From: Sediminicola sp. YIK13
GTDB taxonomy: Bacteria > Bacteroidota > Bacteroidia > Flavobacteriales > Flavobacteriaceae
Length of the DNA stretch: 64,000 bases
Direction of reading: 5' to 3'
Assembly: GCF_001430825.1 (NCBI RefSeq)
Contig: NZ_CP010535.1
Span: forward strand, 600,501-664,500
Position numbers and translations under genes: made by a program. Below, piece after piece: positions 1 to 8,666 of the stretch. Numbering within the stretch: the first letter of the stretch is position 1; each line of letters opens with the position of its first letter. The notes below the pieces were generated by a model. The model saw only the letters and a program-made list of their open reading frames with translations, ran no database searches and was not told the DNA's origin.

Positions 1-3000
1 CATTTAAGGTTGGTTCCCCATTTACAAGGGATATTTCGTTGACCAGGGAAATCCCATTTACCAAGGAAAAGCCATTGACCAAAGAAATGGCGTTCGCATG
101 GCTTTCTGAGAAAGTGCTGGCGACCACAGGATCTACAGTTACATCTGTTTCTCCGTTTTCTCCAAAAATATAATCGAATGAAACCTCAGGTAAGGAATCA
201 CCGTATGTTATCGGATCTATGGCTTGCGGCTTTATGGTAACGGGCATAGGGTTGATATTCAATACTCCCGGCTCTATTATAAAATTATAGAGTTCCGATA
301 AGCCAACATTGATATTCGCAATAGTCACATCTATGGCATAAATACCTACGATAGAAGAGGAGGTGGCCTCTGTATTAAGTGTTATTGATGGCAATAAAAG
401 GTTTAATTCTTCGTCAGAAAGTGGTAATTCTGTATCACCAACAATGGTACTAAAGGAAAAAGTTGGATTCTCTTCCCCATATCTCCTTAGTTCATTATTG
501 GCTCGGACAATTACATCTGTTATGATTGGATCGGTAAACGTTTTTGTTTCGGAAGTTCCACCATCAGATCCATTTGTTAATGGTCCCGGCTCTGTAAATA
601 CATAGATAGGAGGGTTGCCCAGAAATTCAGGAATTGTAGCTTTCAATGTTGTTTGGCTAACAAAGGTGGTTTCCAGTTCTTCCCCTCTAAAAATAACCAC
701 AGATGATTCATTGAAGGAGTTTCCTTCCAAGATAAGCTCAAAAGACACATCTCCAGGCTCAAATAGATCCAAATCTAGATTATCGAGATTAAACTGAATT
801 AAATTGGGGGAAGGATTAGAAAAGGAAGCTAGTGCACCGTCGGCGGAAACAAATCCGTTTCCTGTTTTAAAGTCAAAACCAGGAGCTGCCATATCTATCG
901 CAGTATTGAGTAAAATATTTCTAACACTTAAATTGATGTCTGAATTTGTGGGATCTACCTCAAATTTAGATTTTGCGTCCATAATAAGCGCTGCCACACC
1001 AGCGGCATGAGGCGCCGAGGCTGAAGTACCAAAGAAATTTGGTAATAAATTACCATCAAAATCCGGTGCCCCTAAATTTACCGAAGTATCACCCCCTGTA
1101 GGTGCCATTAGATCTGGTTTATTTCTTAATGTGCCTGTCGTTGTTGTACCACCAAGGGACGAAGACTGTTGGGCAGTAAGAATTCCTCCAAAACTTTCTG
1201 TGTTGTCATAGCGTACCGCTCCCACAGCAATAGCTCCTTCTGCATTGGCATGTCCAACAACAGTAGATCCGCTCGCTGCGGGAATAGCCTGAAAATTACC
1301 GTCATTACCTGCACGAAAAACCACATATTTAAATTTTAAAGGGGAACTATTCCCTGCCGCTCTTTCAATCAGTATATTAGTTGTGGTTGGATTCAGTACT
1401 GTAAATGGCATTATTTCCACAGGATCTGCTCCTAAATTATTTCTATTGAATCCATAGAGGATGGTACCGTTATCACCAGCGAGGTATATGTCCATGTCAT
1501 TTAGTGCCCCTGTAGAAGATCCTAGGGAGTAAAAATCATCATCCCATTGCAGGGCAATAATATATTGACCTACGCCTAAGGTAATGTTCTGTAATACATT
1601 ATTTCCGCCAAAATCGTGGCGTGTAGGATTCGAAAGGGATGGATTAAAGGTAGATTCATAGGATCTAGAACCAAAATTACCAGCAGAACTAAAGTAACTT
1701 ACGCCACTGGCAGTGGCAGTATTAATAGCGTCTGCTATAATACCATCCCTATAGAACGGGCCTCTCATATAGGTAAGGTCATCAACTATAATATCGCAAT
1801 TAAGGTTTACCAGTTCAGAAATCCCTGCTGCCATATTGCCTTCAGAAATAAATCCTGTTCTAAAGAGTAATTCTGCATCTGGGGCCACATCATGTATAAT
1901 TTGCATCATGGCCCTTCCCTCATCGCTCGCAATACCATAGGGGAAATCTTGAACAACCACTACGGGGTTTTCATTTCCTGGTAGATCGCCATTGTCAATA
2001 TCTGTTTGTACAGCAGGACTTATGGTAGGTTGTATACCACTTTTTCTGTCGTAACTATCAGAAATAACGCCAACCTTAACATCAACCCCGGAAACGTTCC
2101 AGCCAAGTCGGGCAAGATTTGAATTTTGGGCCGCATCTCCCTGGCTGTCAATTAATCCCTGGTTTGGAATTGGGGGTGACACTTCGTACACCTGATTAAT
2201 AATATCAGATCTGGCATTGAGAGACTGTAAATCTTCAATTGGAAAGAAAACTGTAATAACTCGCTCGTCATCCTCAGGTGCATATACATCAGAAATATAA
2301 TCATTGGTGCCAATTCCAAAGGTGTTTAAAAAGGCACTTACGCGGCTAAATTCTCCATTGAAAATTATAATTTCAATCAATACCTGATTATTAGGGTTGA
2401 TGGTGTAAATTAAATCGTTGTACGCTTCGTTAGCATTATAGTTTAAAACCAAAGAAGTTAATGCAGATCCTATGATTTCATTTACCTTGGAATTAGGGGG
2501 ATACCCAGGAAGAATATCACAATTAGTTAAGATGCACTCACAGATTTTAGTTACCTCTTCAATAGTGCTTGGTGATCCAGGAAGGCCATTGCCGTTTTGA
2601 CTGAAAAAGTATATAATATCTATTCCCCAGGTACCAAAATTATTGATATTTCCGTTTAGTGTTTTAACACTCCCATTCCCGGAAATGTTATTATTGTTTA
2701 CAAAGTTCCCATTGGTGAGTTCTACACAAGAGTTGGATACTACTATTTGGGCATCATTGACAATATTTCCGTTTTTTATTAGTAGGGCATTGGTTAGTGT
2801 AATTAATCCTAAATTATTTAAAACTCCTGGACCTATCTCAATTTGTCCTTGGTTAACAGTTAATGACGTACCTGCAGAAATATTTAAATTACTAATAGTT
2901 GATAATTTGGCGTTGTTCCCGATTATTAAATCAGCTTTATTCTCCAGACTAATGGGATTGTTGGAGTTATAGAAAATATTGTGATTGATTATAATGGTGC

Positions 3001-3223
3001 TATTGGAAACTTTTCTATCCGGTACCGGGTTATTGGCACAAGGTCCGCCAGAACAAATCCAAGCGGTGGGGTCATTCCAATCGTCAGATAGACCAGTGGT
3101 AGTGTAGTCCTGTGCCGATAAAGTAGTTACTAATAAAAGAAAAAGAATGTTAATGGGTAGTAGAAATCTTTGACTTGTGCTTTTCCCAGTGTTCTTGGTA
3201 GTGGTTCCCTCAATACGTTGCAT
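1..3223 (-). CDS. Secreted S8/S53-like serine protease with MBG repeats (3' end beyond window)
   Basis: The frame is open from an ATG at 3223 to the window edge (about 1074 codons, C-terminus missing). A signal peptide ends near residue 35 (hydrophobic ILFLLLVTTLSAQ). An Asn-rich, probably beta-helical N-terminal region (WNDPTAW) follows. The peptidase domain has Asp389 in a VISDSYD motif, DEGRAM (Asp434, Glu435) where S8 enzymes carry HGTH, an Asn in SAGNFG and Ser734 in GTSASAPH. From about residue 790 there are MBG-type beta modules (RYGEENP, ITYGDSLP), then 6-residue LVNG repeats at positions 2-110. Family knowledge: subtilases use Asp-His-Ser and sedolisins Glu-Asp-Ser, so this is S8-like in Ser but sedolisin-like at the His position. 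It is probably secreted or surface-anchored, and the missing C-terminus may hold a type IX sorting domain (inference). Confidence 0.85.
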   Translation of the reverse strand, partial: MQRIEGTTTKNTGKSTSQRFLLPINILFLLLVTTLSAQDYTTTGLSDDWNDPTAWICSGGPCANNPVPDRKVSNSTIIINHNIFYNSNNPISLENKADLIIGNNAKLSTISNLNISAGTSLTVNQGQIEIGPGVLNNLGLITLTNALLIKNGNIVNDAQIVVSNSCVELTNGNFVNNNNISGNGSVKTLNGNINNFGTWGIDIIYFFSQNGNGLPGSPSTIEEVTKICECILTNCDILPGYPPNSKVNEIIGSALTSLVLNYNANEAYNDLIYTINPNNQVLIEIIIFNGEFSRVSAFLNTFGIGTNDYISDVYAPEDDERVITVFFPIEDLQSLNARSDIINQVYEVSPPIPNQGLIDSQGDAAQNSNLARLGWNVSGVDVKVGVISDSYDRKSGIQPTISPAVQTDIDNGDLPGNENPVVVVQDFPYGIASDEGRAMMQIIHDVAPDAELLFRTGFISEGNMAAGISELVNLNCDIIVDDLTYMRGPFYRDGIIADAINTATASGVSYFSSAGNFGSRSYESTFNPSLSNPTRHDFGGNNVLQNITLGVGQYIIALQWDDDFYSLGSSTGALNDMDIYLAGDNGTILYGFNRNNLGADPVEIMPFTVLNPTTTNILIERAAGNSSPLKFKYVVFRAGNDGNFQAIPAASGSTVVGHANAEGAIAVGAVRYDNTESFGGILTAQQSSSLGGTTTTGTLRNKPDLMAPTGGDTSVNLGAPDFDGNLLPNFFGTSASAPHAAGVAALIMDAKSKFEVDPTNSDINLSVRNILLNTAIDMAAPGFDFKTGNGFVSADGALASFSNPSPNLIQFNLDNLDLDLFEPGDVSFELILEGNSFNESSVVIFRGEELETTFVSQTTLKATIPEFLGNPPIYVFTEPGPLTNGSDGGTSETKTFTDPIITDVIVRANNELRRYGEENPTFSFSTIVGDTELPLSDEELNLLLPSITLNTEATSSSIVGIYAIDVTIANINVGLSELYNFIIEPGVLNINPMPVTIKPQAIDPITYGDSLPEVSFDYIFGENGETDVTVDPVVASTFSESHANAISLVNGFSLVNGISLVNEISLVNGEPTLN
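2..110 (-). repeat. Tandem 18-bp (6-residue) LVN repeats inside the protease gene
   Basis: Read on the minus strand, the protein runs through successive hexapeptides of the form (A/G/E)-(I/F)-S-L-V-N, at least four near-identical units ending in a diverged GEPTLN unit. The DNA units share roughly TTTCCNTGGTNAATGG but differ at third positions, so the array is not a very recent duplication. Such LVNG tracts are known beside MBG domains in Bacteroidota surface proteins. The array probably continues beyond the window. Confidence 0.7.
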
Positions 3224-3388
3224 AATTGGTTGATTAAATGGATTAACCATGCATCACATATAAAATGTCTATATCTGTTACGTACGATAATATTACAATG
3301 GTAGAAATGGGTAATATGTGAGGGAATTACATTTAAATATAGGTAAGGTTTCTTTTATTAAGGCATTGCAGGTCAATAACTTCCTATA

Positions 3389-3410
3389 AATTAACATTTA
3401 ATTAACATTT
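3389..3410. repeat. Perfect tandem 11-mer (AATTAACATTT x2) between divergent genes
   Basis: Two identical 11-bp units abut at 3389-3399 and 3400-3410, placing two TTAACA cores exactly one helical turn apart. This spacing matches direct-repeat sites of OmpR/PhoB-type response regulators (TTAACA is the PhoP core in Bacillus). The site sits in the divergent gap between the protease gene and the 3606 gene. A regulatory role is inference. Confidence 0.45.
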
Positions 3411-3510
3411 CAATGAGGGAATGTTCAAGTTTGGCAAAAATCGCTTAATTTCTATGGATGTTTTTATTGAAAAACTGTTTTATTAAACGTGTTAAACTTT
3501 GTATGAGCCT

Positions 3511-3541
3511 TTTGTATTTTTTAATGAGAGACATAAATTTG
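3511..3541 (+). promoter_or_regulatory. Bacteroidota-type promoter of the 3606 gene
   Basis: TTTG at 3511-3514, a 19-nt spacer and TAAATTTG at 3534-3541 match the TTTG/TAnnTTTG consensus exactly. The start codon lies 65 nt further on, leaving a 5' leader of roughly 55 nt. Confidence 0.7.
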
Positions 3542-3605
3542 ATCCTAGCGAAGTTAATCTCCTTACTATTTTTAGTACTTTTAGATTTAACTCATTTTAA
3601 AGATC

Positions 3606-4133
3606 ATGAAGAAATTAACACCCGAAGACAAAATTAATGTGTATTGGCAAGGAATTTCCTATATAAATGGTCTCAATAGGTCTTCTGAAATTAAAGCCGG
3701 ACTAATTATATCTTTTTATGGTCTTTTGTTGGGAGTGGTTTTTAAGATTGCCACGGGAATGGAAAGTAATTTTAATCTTAATGTACTGCTTTCAGCGACA
3801 TTCTTAATTTTCATCTTTTTTGTTTCGCGATCTATTTATTTTAGTTTTAGATGTTTTATGCCCCAAATAGAAACAAAATTCGAATCCAATATGTTTTTTT
3901 TCCACGATGTGGTCACGAAATATGGTACTATCCAGGAATATTCAAAAAAATTGATGGATTTGATGGATAATGAACAGGAGCTTTACGATCATTTGGGAGA
4001 GCAGATATTTGTCAATTCTTTAATTGCTTCCAAAAAATTTATCGATGTCAATAAATCAGTCAAAAATTTGGTATACAGTTTTATTCCCCTATTGGTAAGT
4101 GCAATATTGCTCATATCCCAGGTATTCTTATAG
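3606..4133 (+). CDS. Pycsar-effector-like (PycTM-like) small membrane protein
   Basis: A 175-residue protein with three predicted helices: about 31-48 (AGLIISFYGLLLGVVF), 58-81 and 158-175. A soluble segment between the second and third carries N95, an FFF tract and a D-x-x-x-Q-I-x-x-N-S-x-I-x-x-x-K-F pattern at 128-145. This order (two N-terminal helices, N-x-x-FF, a DL-x-x-QI-like stretch, a C-terminal helix) is what I recall of the Pycsar TM effector family, whose members damage the membrane when they bind a cyclic nucleotide. Its stop is 5 nt from the stop of a convergent HD phosphohydrolase, beyond which lies a nucleotide cyclase. The family assignment is by pattern memory, not a search; it could instead be an unrelated small membrane protein. 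Confidence 0.6.
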   Translation: MKKLTPEDKINVYWQGISYINGLNRSSEIKAGLIISFYGLLLGVVFKIATGMESNFNLNVLLSATFLIFIFFVSRSIYFSFRCFMPQIETKFESNMFFFHDVVTKYGTIQEYSKKLMDLMDNEQELYDHLGEQIFVNSLIASKKFIDVNKSVKNLVYSFIPLLVSAILLISQVFL

Positions 4134-4138
4134 GAACA

Positions 4139-4744
4139 CTAGGTATTTTTGGCAAGCAAAGTAGTCTTTAATTCTTTTAATTTTTTTGCCTTATTCTTTT
4201 CACGATGTGTTTGTGCGTATTGGGTGTGGTATTTGTGCTTTTCTAAAAACTTAATTTGTAAGTTGAGCCATTCAATATGATCGGACACAAAATCGAAATG
4301 ATTAAATTCTTGATATAGCTTTTCGCTCAGGATGTCATAATCTTTTCTACCTAAATAATCTAAATCGGCATCGGCGATGATTTCTTCATAAAAGGTCTTT
4401 GGCTGCTGAGGTACTTTTGTTGCCATGATTAATCCATTGACAATATTGATTTCTTCCTCGGTTAATACATTTTTAACATAGGGCTCAATAGCGATTATAC
4501 TTCTTTCTTCGTGGTTGATAGGAGATACAATATAACCATAATCGTGAGAGATAGCCGCGATTCGTAACAGCTTTGCCATTTCCTCATCTATTTTAAGGCG
4601 CTCTATATAGTGATTGCATACGTTCGCCACGTCAATGGTGTGATCCAGTGAGTGATAAGTAAGATGATCTGGTAAATTTTCCTCAAGATCTTTTAAAATC
4701 TTAAGGCAAATCTCGGGGTATGCTTTTTTGTTACTAAGAACCAT
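4139..4744 (-). CDS. HD-domain phosphohydrolase
   Basis: A 201-residue protein from the ATG at 4744; an in-frame TTG at 4786 would add 14 residues that look like untranslated sequence. The metal ligands of the HD superfamily are present: H31/H35 in YHSLDH, H67-D68 in ISHDYG, H78-E79 in NHEE, and D125 in ADADLDYLG. The C-terminus is a basic Lys-rich helix. HD proteins hydrolyse phosphomonoesters or phosphodiesters, including cyclic nucleotides. The same HD type is known fused to the N-terminus of Pycsar TM effectors in Bacteroidota. It lies 147 nt downstream of the cyclase gene on the same strand, so a role in turning over the cyclase product is a reasonable inference. Confidence 0.75.
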   Translation of the reverse strand: MVLSNKKAYPEICLKILKDLEENLPDHLTYHSLDHTIDVANVCNHYIERLKIDEEMAKLLRIAAISHDYGYIVSPINHEERSIIAIEPYVKNVLTEEEINIVNGLIMATKVPQQPKTFYEEIIADADLDYLGRKDYDILSEKLYQEFNHFDFVSDHIEWLNLQIKFLEKHKYHTQYAQTHREKNKAKKLKELKTTLLAKNT

Positions 4745-4891
4745 ATAATTATATCCTATAACTAGCAGTCGGTACAATTTAAACAAATTATTGATTAAAT
4801 TATTGTTCTGCCAAGTATTTAATTAAACAACAAACTCTTTAGTATGTAATGCATATTTCAGTCTTGTAAATAAAGGTAGTGTCAATTTAAT

Positions 4892-6856
4892 TTAGGATTG
4901 TGCTACTAGTTCTTTATTATTTTCTTCGAGAAAATACATTTTCAGTTTTTGAGAATTCTTTACTTTAATAATTCCCCTATAATTAAATTTATATTTGTCT
5001 TTCAAAAGTTGAAACGTATTTTCTGAGATATTAATTTTTCCTTCCACAGAATTGCTTTCCATTCTGGCGGCAATATTTACGGTACTACCCCAGATGTCAT
5101 ATTGAAATTTCTTTGTGCCAACAACCCCTGCCACAACTGGGCCCGTATTGAGTCCTATGCGTATTTCGAATGGATGAATGCCCTCTGGAGGATGTTCTTT
5201 TGTTTTGTGTACAAAATCAAGAATATCCAAGGCTGCATTTAAAGCATCTTCAGCGTGGGTTTCATTTTCTGTGGGAAGTCCCCCTGCACACATGTAGGCA
5301 TCACCAATGGTCTTTATTTTTTCAAGATTGTATTTTTCAATGATCGTATCAAAATTTTTAAAATAGTAATCAACGCTGAAGACCAGCTTTTCAGCAGAAA
5401 TATCCTCTGCAATTACAGAAAAGGCTTTGAAATCGGTAAAAAGTACCGTGACAAAATCAAATTCTTTTGCTTTAATAAATCCATTAGCTTTAAGCTCTTC
5501 AGCGGTTTCTTTCGGCAAAATATTCAATAATATCGCTTCTGTCTTGTTTCGTTCTTTATCCAAACGTTTATGTGATTTTTTAACATACCGGTATTGAAAG
5601 AAGAAACCTGCAATAATTACAAAAAACAACCCTGAGAGGGCCAACAAATATTTTTTGGATATTGCCGAACGCTCAAGTTCAATTTCTTTTAGTTCGTTGT
5701 TTTTATTTAGAAGTGCTATTTCTTTTTCCTTATTTTCCAGATCAAATTGAAATCTGAGATCACCTATAGATTTTTCATAGGAGTCGTTCTTAAGGGTATC
5801 GACCATTAGTGAATATAACTTTTGATATTCATATGCCTTTTCGTAGTCTCCCATCCCAGAATAGACATTGGACAATCCTTTATAAGCTTCTTTTTTAGCT
5901 CTATAGACCCCCGTAATTTCCGTAAGTTCTAAACCGGATTCAAAATTAAGGATAGCCTGTTCGAATTTTTTTTGTTGGATAAGGATGTTCCCCAAATCAA
6001 TATACGCTTTGGTTTTCTCCATTTTAGAATCGGTTTCACTAGCGGAAAGAATGGCATCTACTTGATATTTGACCGCTTTGTTCAAATCACCTAATTCCTC
6101 ATATATTAATCCCATCAAATTGTAACTTATGGAAAGGTTTACACCAGATTTTTTGAAGGCATCAATGGCTTCGTTCATTTCCGATAATGCTAAATTTGGC
6201 TCATTGTTTTTTAGATACAACTCTGCCATATTTATACAAGCGGTTCCAATACCCTCTTCATATTTAATATCTTTAAAGATGGCCTTAGATTCAAGGTAGG
6301 CTTCAAAAGCTTCAGGGTACGTATTTTTTTGATTGGAATAAACGGTTCCAATGTTTAAATAAGCCGTTCCAATTCGTGAAGAATCCTGAATTTGCTGACC
6401 TATTTTCAAGGATTTTATTAAGTAATCAAGGGCTTTCGGATCATCTCCTTTGGTTTGATAAACGGCTCCTAAATTGTTCAATAAATTGCTGATACCTGCC
6501 TTATGGTCTATTTCCTCAAATATGGCCAAGGATTTTTTCCAAAATATAAGCACATCGGAATATTCTCCTTTATAATAGTGAGCCAATCCCAAGTTTTTGT
6601 AGGCATAGCCAAGCCCACCCTTAAAATCGATTTTCTCTGCCAATACTATTGCTTTGTTTGAGTAGGTCATTGCCGAGTCTGGGTTTGACATAAATAGCAG
6701 TGCAGCAATGTCCAATAAATGATTTACAGCGGTAGTATCATTATCCTTTGAATTGATGAGCACATTAAGGCTATCAATCTGCCTTGTAGTTTGAGAGAAT
6801 CCTATTTGGAAAACAAGAAATAAAACAAGAACTAAAATGGAATTATAATTTTTCAA
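4892..6856 (-). CDS. TPR-containing membrane class III adenylate cyclase
   Basis: Starts with TTG at 6856, giving a clean signal peptide (SILVLVLFLVFQIGFSQ). Residues about 40-370 are tandem TPR-like helical repeats, probably periplasmic. A coiled coil and one transmembrane helix (about 400-422) follow, then a cytoplasmic class III catalytic domain from about 470. Both metal aspartates are present (D475 in FTDFKAF, D519 in KTIGDAYM), as are the transition-state residues N594 and R598 (VNIAAR). The base-specifying pair is Lys515 and Asp587, the adenylyl-cyclase combination (guanylyl cyclases have Glu/Cys), so cAMP is the predicted product. This layout is common among Bacteroidota sensory cyclases. 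The neighbouring HD and PycTM-like genes suggest a signalling module. Confidence 0.85.
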   Translation of the reverse strand: MKNYNSILVLVLFLVFQIGFSQTTRQIDSLNVLINSKDNDTTAVNHLLDIAALLFMSNPDSAMTYSNKAIVLAEKIDFKGGLGYAYKNLGLAHYYKGEYSDVLIFWKKSLAIFEEIDHKAGISNLLNNLGAVYQTKGDDPKALDYLIKSLKIGQQIQDSSRIGTAYLNIGTVYSNQKNTYPEAFEAYLESKAIFKDIKYEEGIGTACINMAELYLKNNEPNLALSEMNEAIDAFKKSGVNLSISYNLMGLIYEELGDLNKAVKYQVDAILSASETDSKMEKTKAYIDLGNILIQQKKFEQAILNFESGLELTEITGVYRAKKEAYKGLSNVYSGMGDYEKAYEYQKLYSLMVDTLKNDSYEKSIGDLRFQFDLENKEKEIALLNKNNELKEIELERSAISKKYLLALSGLFFVIIAGFFFQYRYVKKSHKRLDKERNKTEAILLNILPKETAEELKANGFIKAKEFDFVTVLFTDFKAFSVIAEDISAEKLVFSVDYYFKNFDTIIEKYNLEKIKTIGDAYMCAGGLPTENETHAEDALNAALDILDFVHKTKEHPPEGIHPFEIRIGLNTGPVVAGVVGTKKFQYDIWGSTVNIAARMESNSVEGKINISENTFQLLKDKYKFNYRGIIKVKNSQKLKMYFLEENNKELVAQS

Positions 6857-7151
6857 ACCTATTCTTTTAAAGGTTATCGGGGGAGTTGAATTAAAAATAG
6901 TAATTTATTTCCGTGCTAAACTACTATTGAGAAGTAATTTACAGCAAATAATCGATAATAGGGCATGTTTCTGTAGGAAATGCCCTTATTTTTGTTATAT
7001 CGTAGTTTACGATTATAAGGTAATGCAATTAAAAAAGGGATTGAAAATTATGGATTTAACTTAAATCAACACCTTTCCTGAGCTTTTGATAGCTTAACTT
7101 TTTAATTATAACCCAGAGAGTAGTTTGTACCTTTAATGAATGAACAAAGGT

Positions 7152-7487
7152 TCAATAAATTAAGTTATCCAGAATTTCATCAATATATTGTTCTTTTAAG
7201 GAGAAATCTTTGTCTGAATTAAAAACTTCTTGTATCTCTTTTTTGATCTCTAGGAGTTCCATAGTGGAAAAATGAAGCCTTTCCACGGCAGCTTCAATTT
7301 TATCCAGACTCATATCCTCGTTATCGTTGCTTATTTCTTTGTAAAGACGATCGAAGATTTCTTTGGTGCTTTTTGATTTAATTAATTCAATTTCTTCTGG
7401 TGTTTCTTTCCAATCTGCTTTAGCACAAAGCAAAAGGATATAGGTCTTCAGTTCGTTTTTAGACCATTTTGGTGCTTCATTTTTCAT
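7152..7487 (-). CDS. Conserved hypothetical, TerB-like helical protein
   Basis: A 111-residue all-helical acidic protein from the ATG at 7487; the in-frame TTG at 7517 gives an unlikely extension. The pattern of an ILLLCAKAD helix, then spaced Glu/Ile helices and a terminal D-K-D-x-S-x-x-E helix resembles small TerB-fold (tellurite-resistance-type) proteins of flavobacteria. No catalytic residues are recognisable. It is isolated, with wide gaps on both sides. Function unknown. Confidence 0.6.
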   Translation of the reverse strand: MKNEAPKWSKNELKTYILLLCAKADWKETPEEIELIKSKSTKEIFDRLYKEISNDNEDMSLDKIEAAVERLHFSTMELLEIKKEIQEVFNSDKDFSLKEQYIDEILDNLIY

Positions 7488-8061
7488 CTTATTTATTTTT
7501 GGTACGGTTCGTTTCAATAAATACTAGTTGCACGTCTTTTAGGAACTGGACTTATGAAGTCTACTCTAAGAACATCATACATTTCCTAACCTTCTACTTA
7601 AGATTTAACCACTTCATAAATCCTTAAAAGCATACAATTGGACTTTCAACCACATATGTTTTCAGCTGGCTATCTTCATTTAATTATTGAAGAAGACTAC
7701 CTAATGATTATATTCCTTAAGATCAATAGCTCCTCATTTCAATTAAAAGGACGCATAAGATCTTTGATTTCAAACCCTTAAGTTAATTTATTTAAATGAA
7801 AAGTAGGTTTTTATTTTTATCAAATTCAAGGTAGCATGTATACATCGCACATTTTTTACTTTCCAGAAAACTAATACGACACCCCTTTAATGCTTGGCGC
7901 CTTGTTTCCATGTTTGTTTTTGGTGTCAAAATTGACCTACCTTGTTTAATAGCTTTATTCTATTTAGTTATTGGGTATATTCTTCCCTACCTATTACCTA
8001 TTATTAATATCATAATGAACAATTCTTTTAGAAGTTATCTCTTCTATGATACTACCCAGGT
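7488..8061. other. Intergenic region, 574 bp
   Basis: AT-rich, with no gene I can support. A rightward open frame from 7910 encodes a hydrophobic stretch but runs antisense into the HEAT-repeat gene and lacks family character. No RNA gene or strong hairpin was recognised. Confidence 0.5.
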
Positions 8062-8556
8062 TCAATTTAATAATTTCAAGATAGACTTTTTTGCAGTAGG
8101 TGAGAGGGATTCCAAATACTTTTCTTGGGCCAGCAGTACTAATTCGTTGTTTAGTTCAGGGTATTTATGGGCAATTTTTCGGATGTATTTAAAGGCAGTA
8201 AACCGTACTGAAGGTTTCTTTTCCGTTTGTTTCCATAAAGACACACACAAATCGTACAAATAGCCTTCCTGTTCCTCATTAAGATCCATTTCCAGAAGGA
8301 TTTTTATTAATTCGCGCTGATGACCGTCCGGCTTATTACTGATATTATCTAAGATACGCTGAATATGATTTTGTACACGAGGGTCGTTTTGCTCAATACA
8401 GCTCCATAACAGCCAAGCGGCCCTCCATGAATAGGGTTGTTTATCGGCAATGGCGAGGTGAATGGCCTCATCATAAAACTCCGGATGTGAGTTCATATAA
8501 GAAATCATTTCAGCTTTATGTGAATGCGTTAAAACATATTCCAACTTAGTTTCCAT
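8062..8556 (-). CDS. HEAT/ARM-like repeat protein
   Basis: A 164-residue protein starting at the ATG at 8556. It is composed of paired amphipathic helices: WRAAWLLWSCIEQNDPRV, HQRELIKILLEM and SVRFTAFKYIRKIAHKYPEL are typical of HEAT or AlkD-like helical repeats. No catalytic motif is visible and it is shorter than AlkD glycosylases, so a scaffold or binding role is more likely than DNA repair. No signal peptide. It is a recognisable conserved hypothetical type in flavobacteria. Confidence 0.65.
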   Translation of the reverse strand: METKLEYVLTHSHKAEMISYMNSHPEFYDEAIHLAIADKQPYSWRAAWLLWSCIEQNDPRVQNHIQRILDNISNKPDGHQRELIKILLEMDLNEEQEGYLYDLCVSLWKQTEKKPSVRFTAFKYIRKIAHKYPELNNELVLLAQEKYLESLSPTAKKSILKLLN

Positions 8557-8666
8557 GAATAAATGAATGTAAAAAATAAATTATACTGATTCTACTGTAC
8601 AAATTCTTATGGCCTAAACTTCACTTATATTTAAGTGAGTGGTCAATTAGTCAACTATGAACAGAT

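Larger units (their letters stand above)
3224..3605. other. Divergent intergenic region, 382 bp
   Basis: No coding frame seen. It holds the 11-bp tandem repeat at 3389-3410 and a consensus promoter for the rightward gene at 3511-3541. No convincing TAnnTTTG box was identified for the leftward protease gene. Confidence 0.6.

Noticed and set aside
363-1010. Rightward open frames over the first kilobase
   Set aside because: They run antisense to the continuous protease reading frame, which has a signal peptide, peptidase motifs and MBG modules; the rightward frames show no family character.
7910-8263. Rightward 117-codon frame with hydrophobic N-terminus
   Set aside because: Half of it is antisense to the HEAT-repeat gene and composition changes sharply at that border; no promoter seen.
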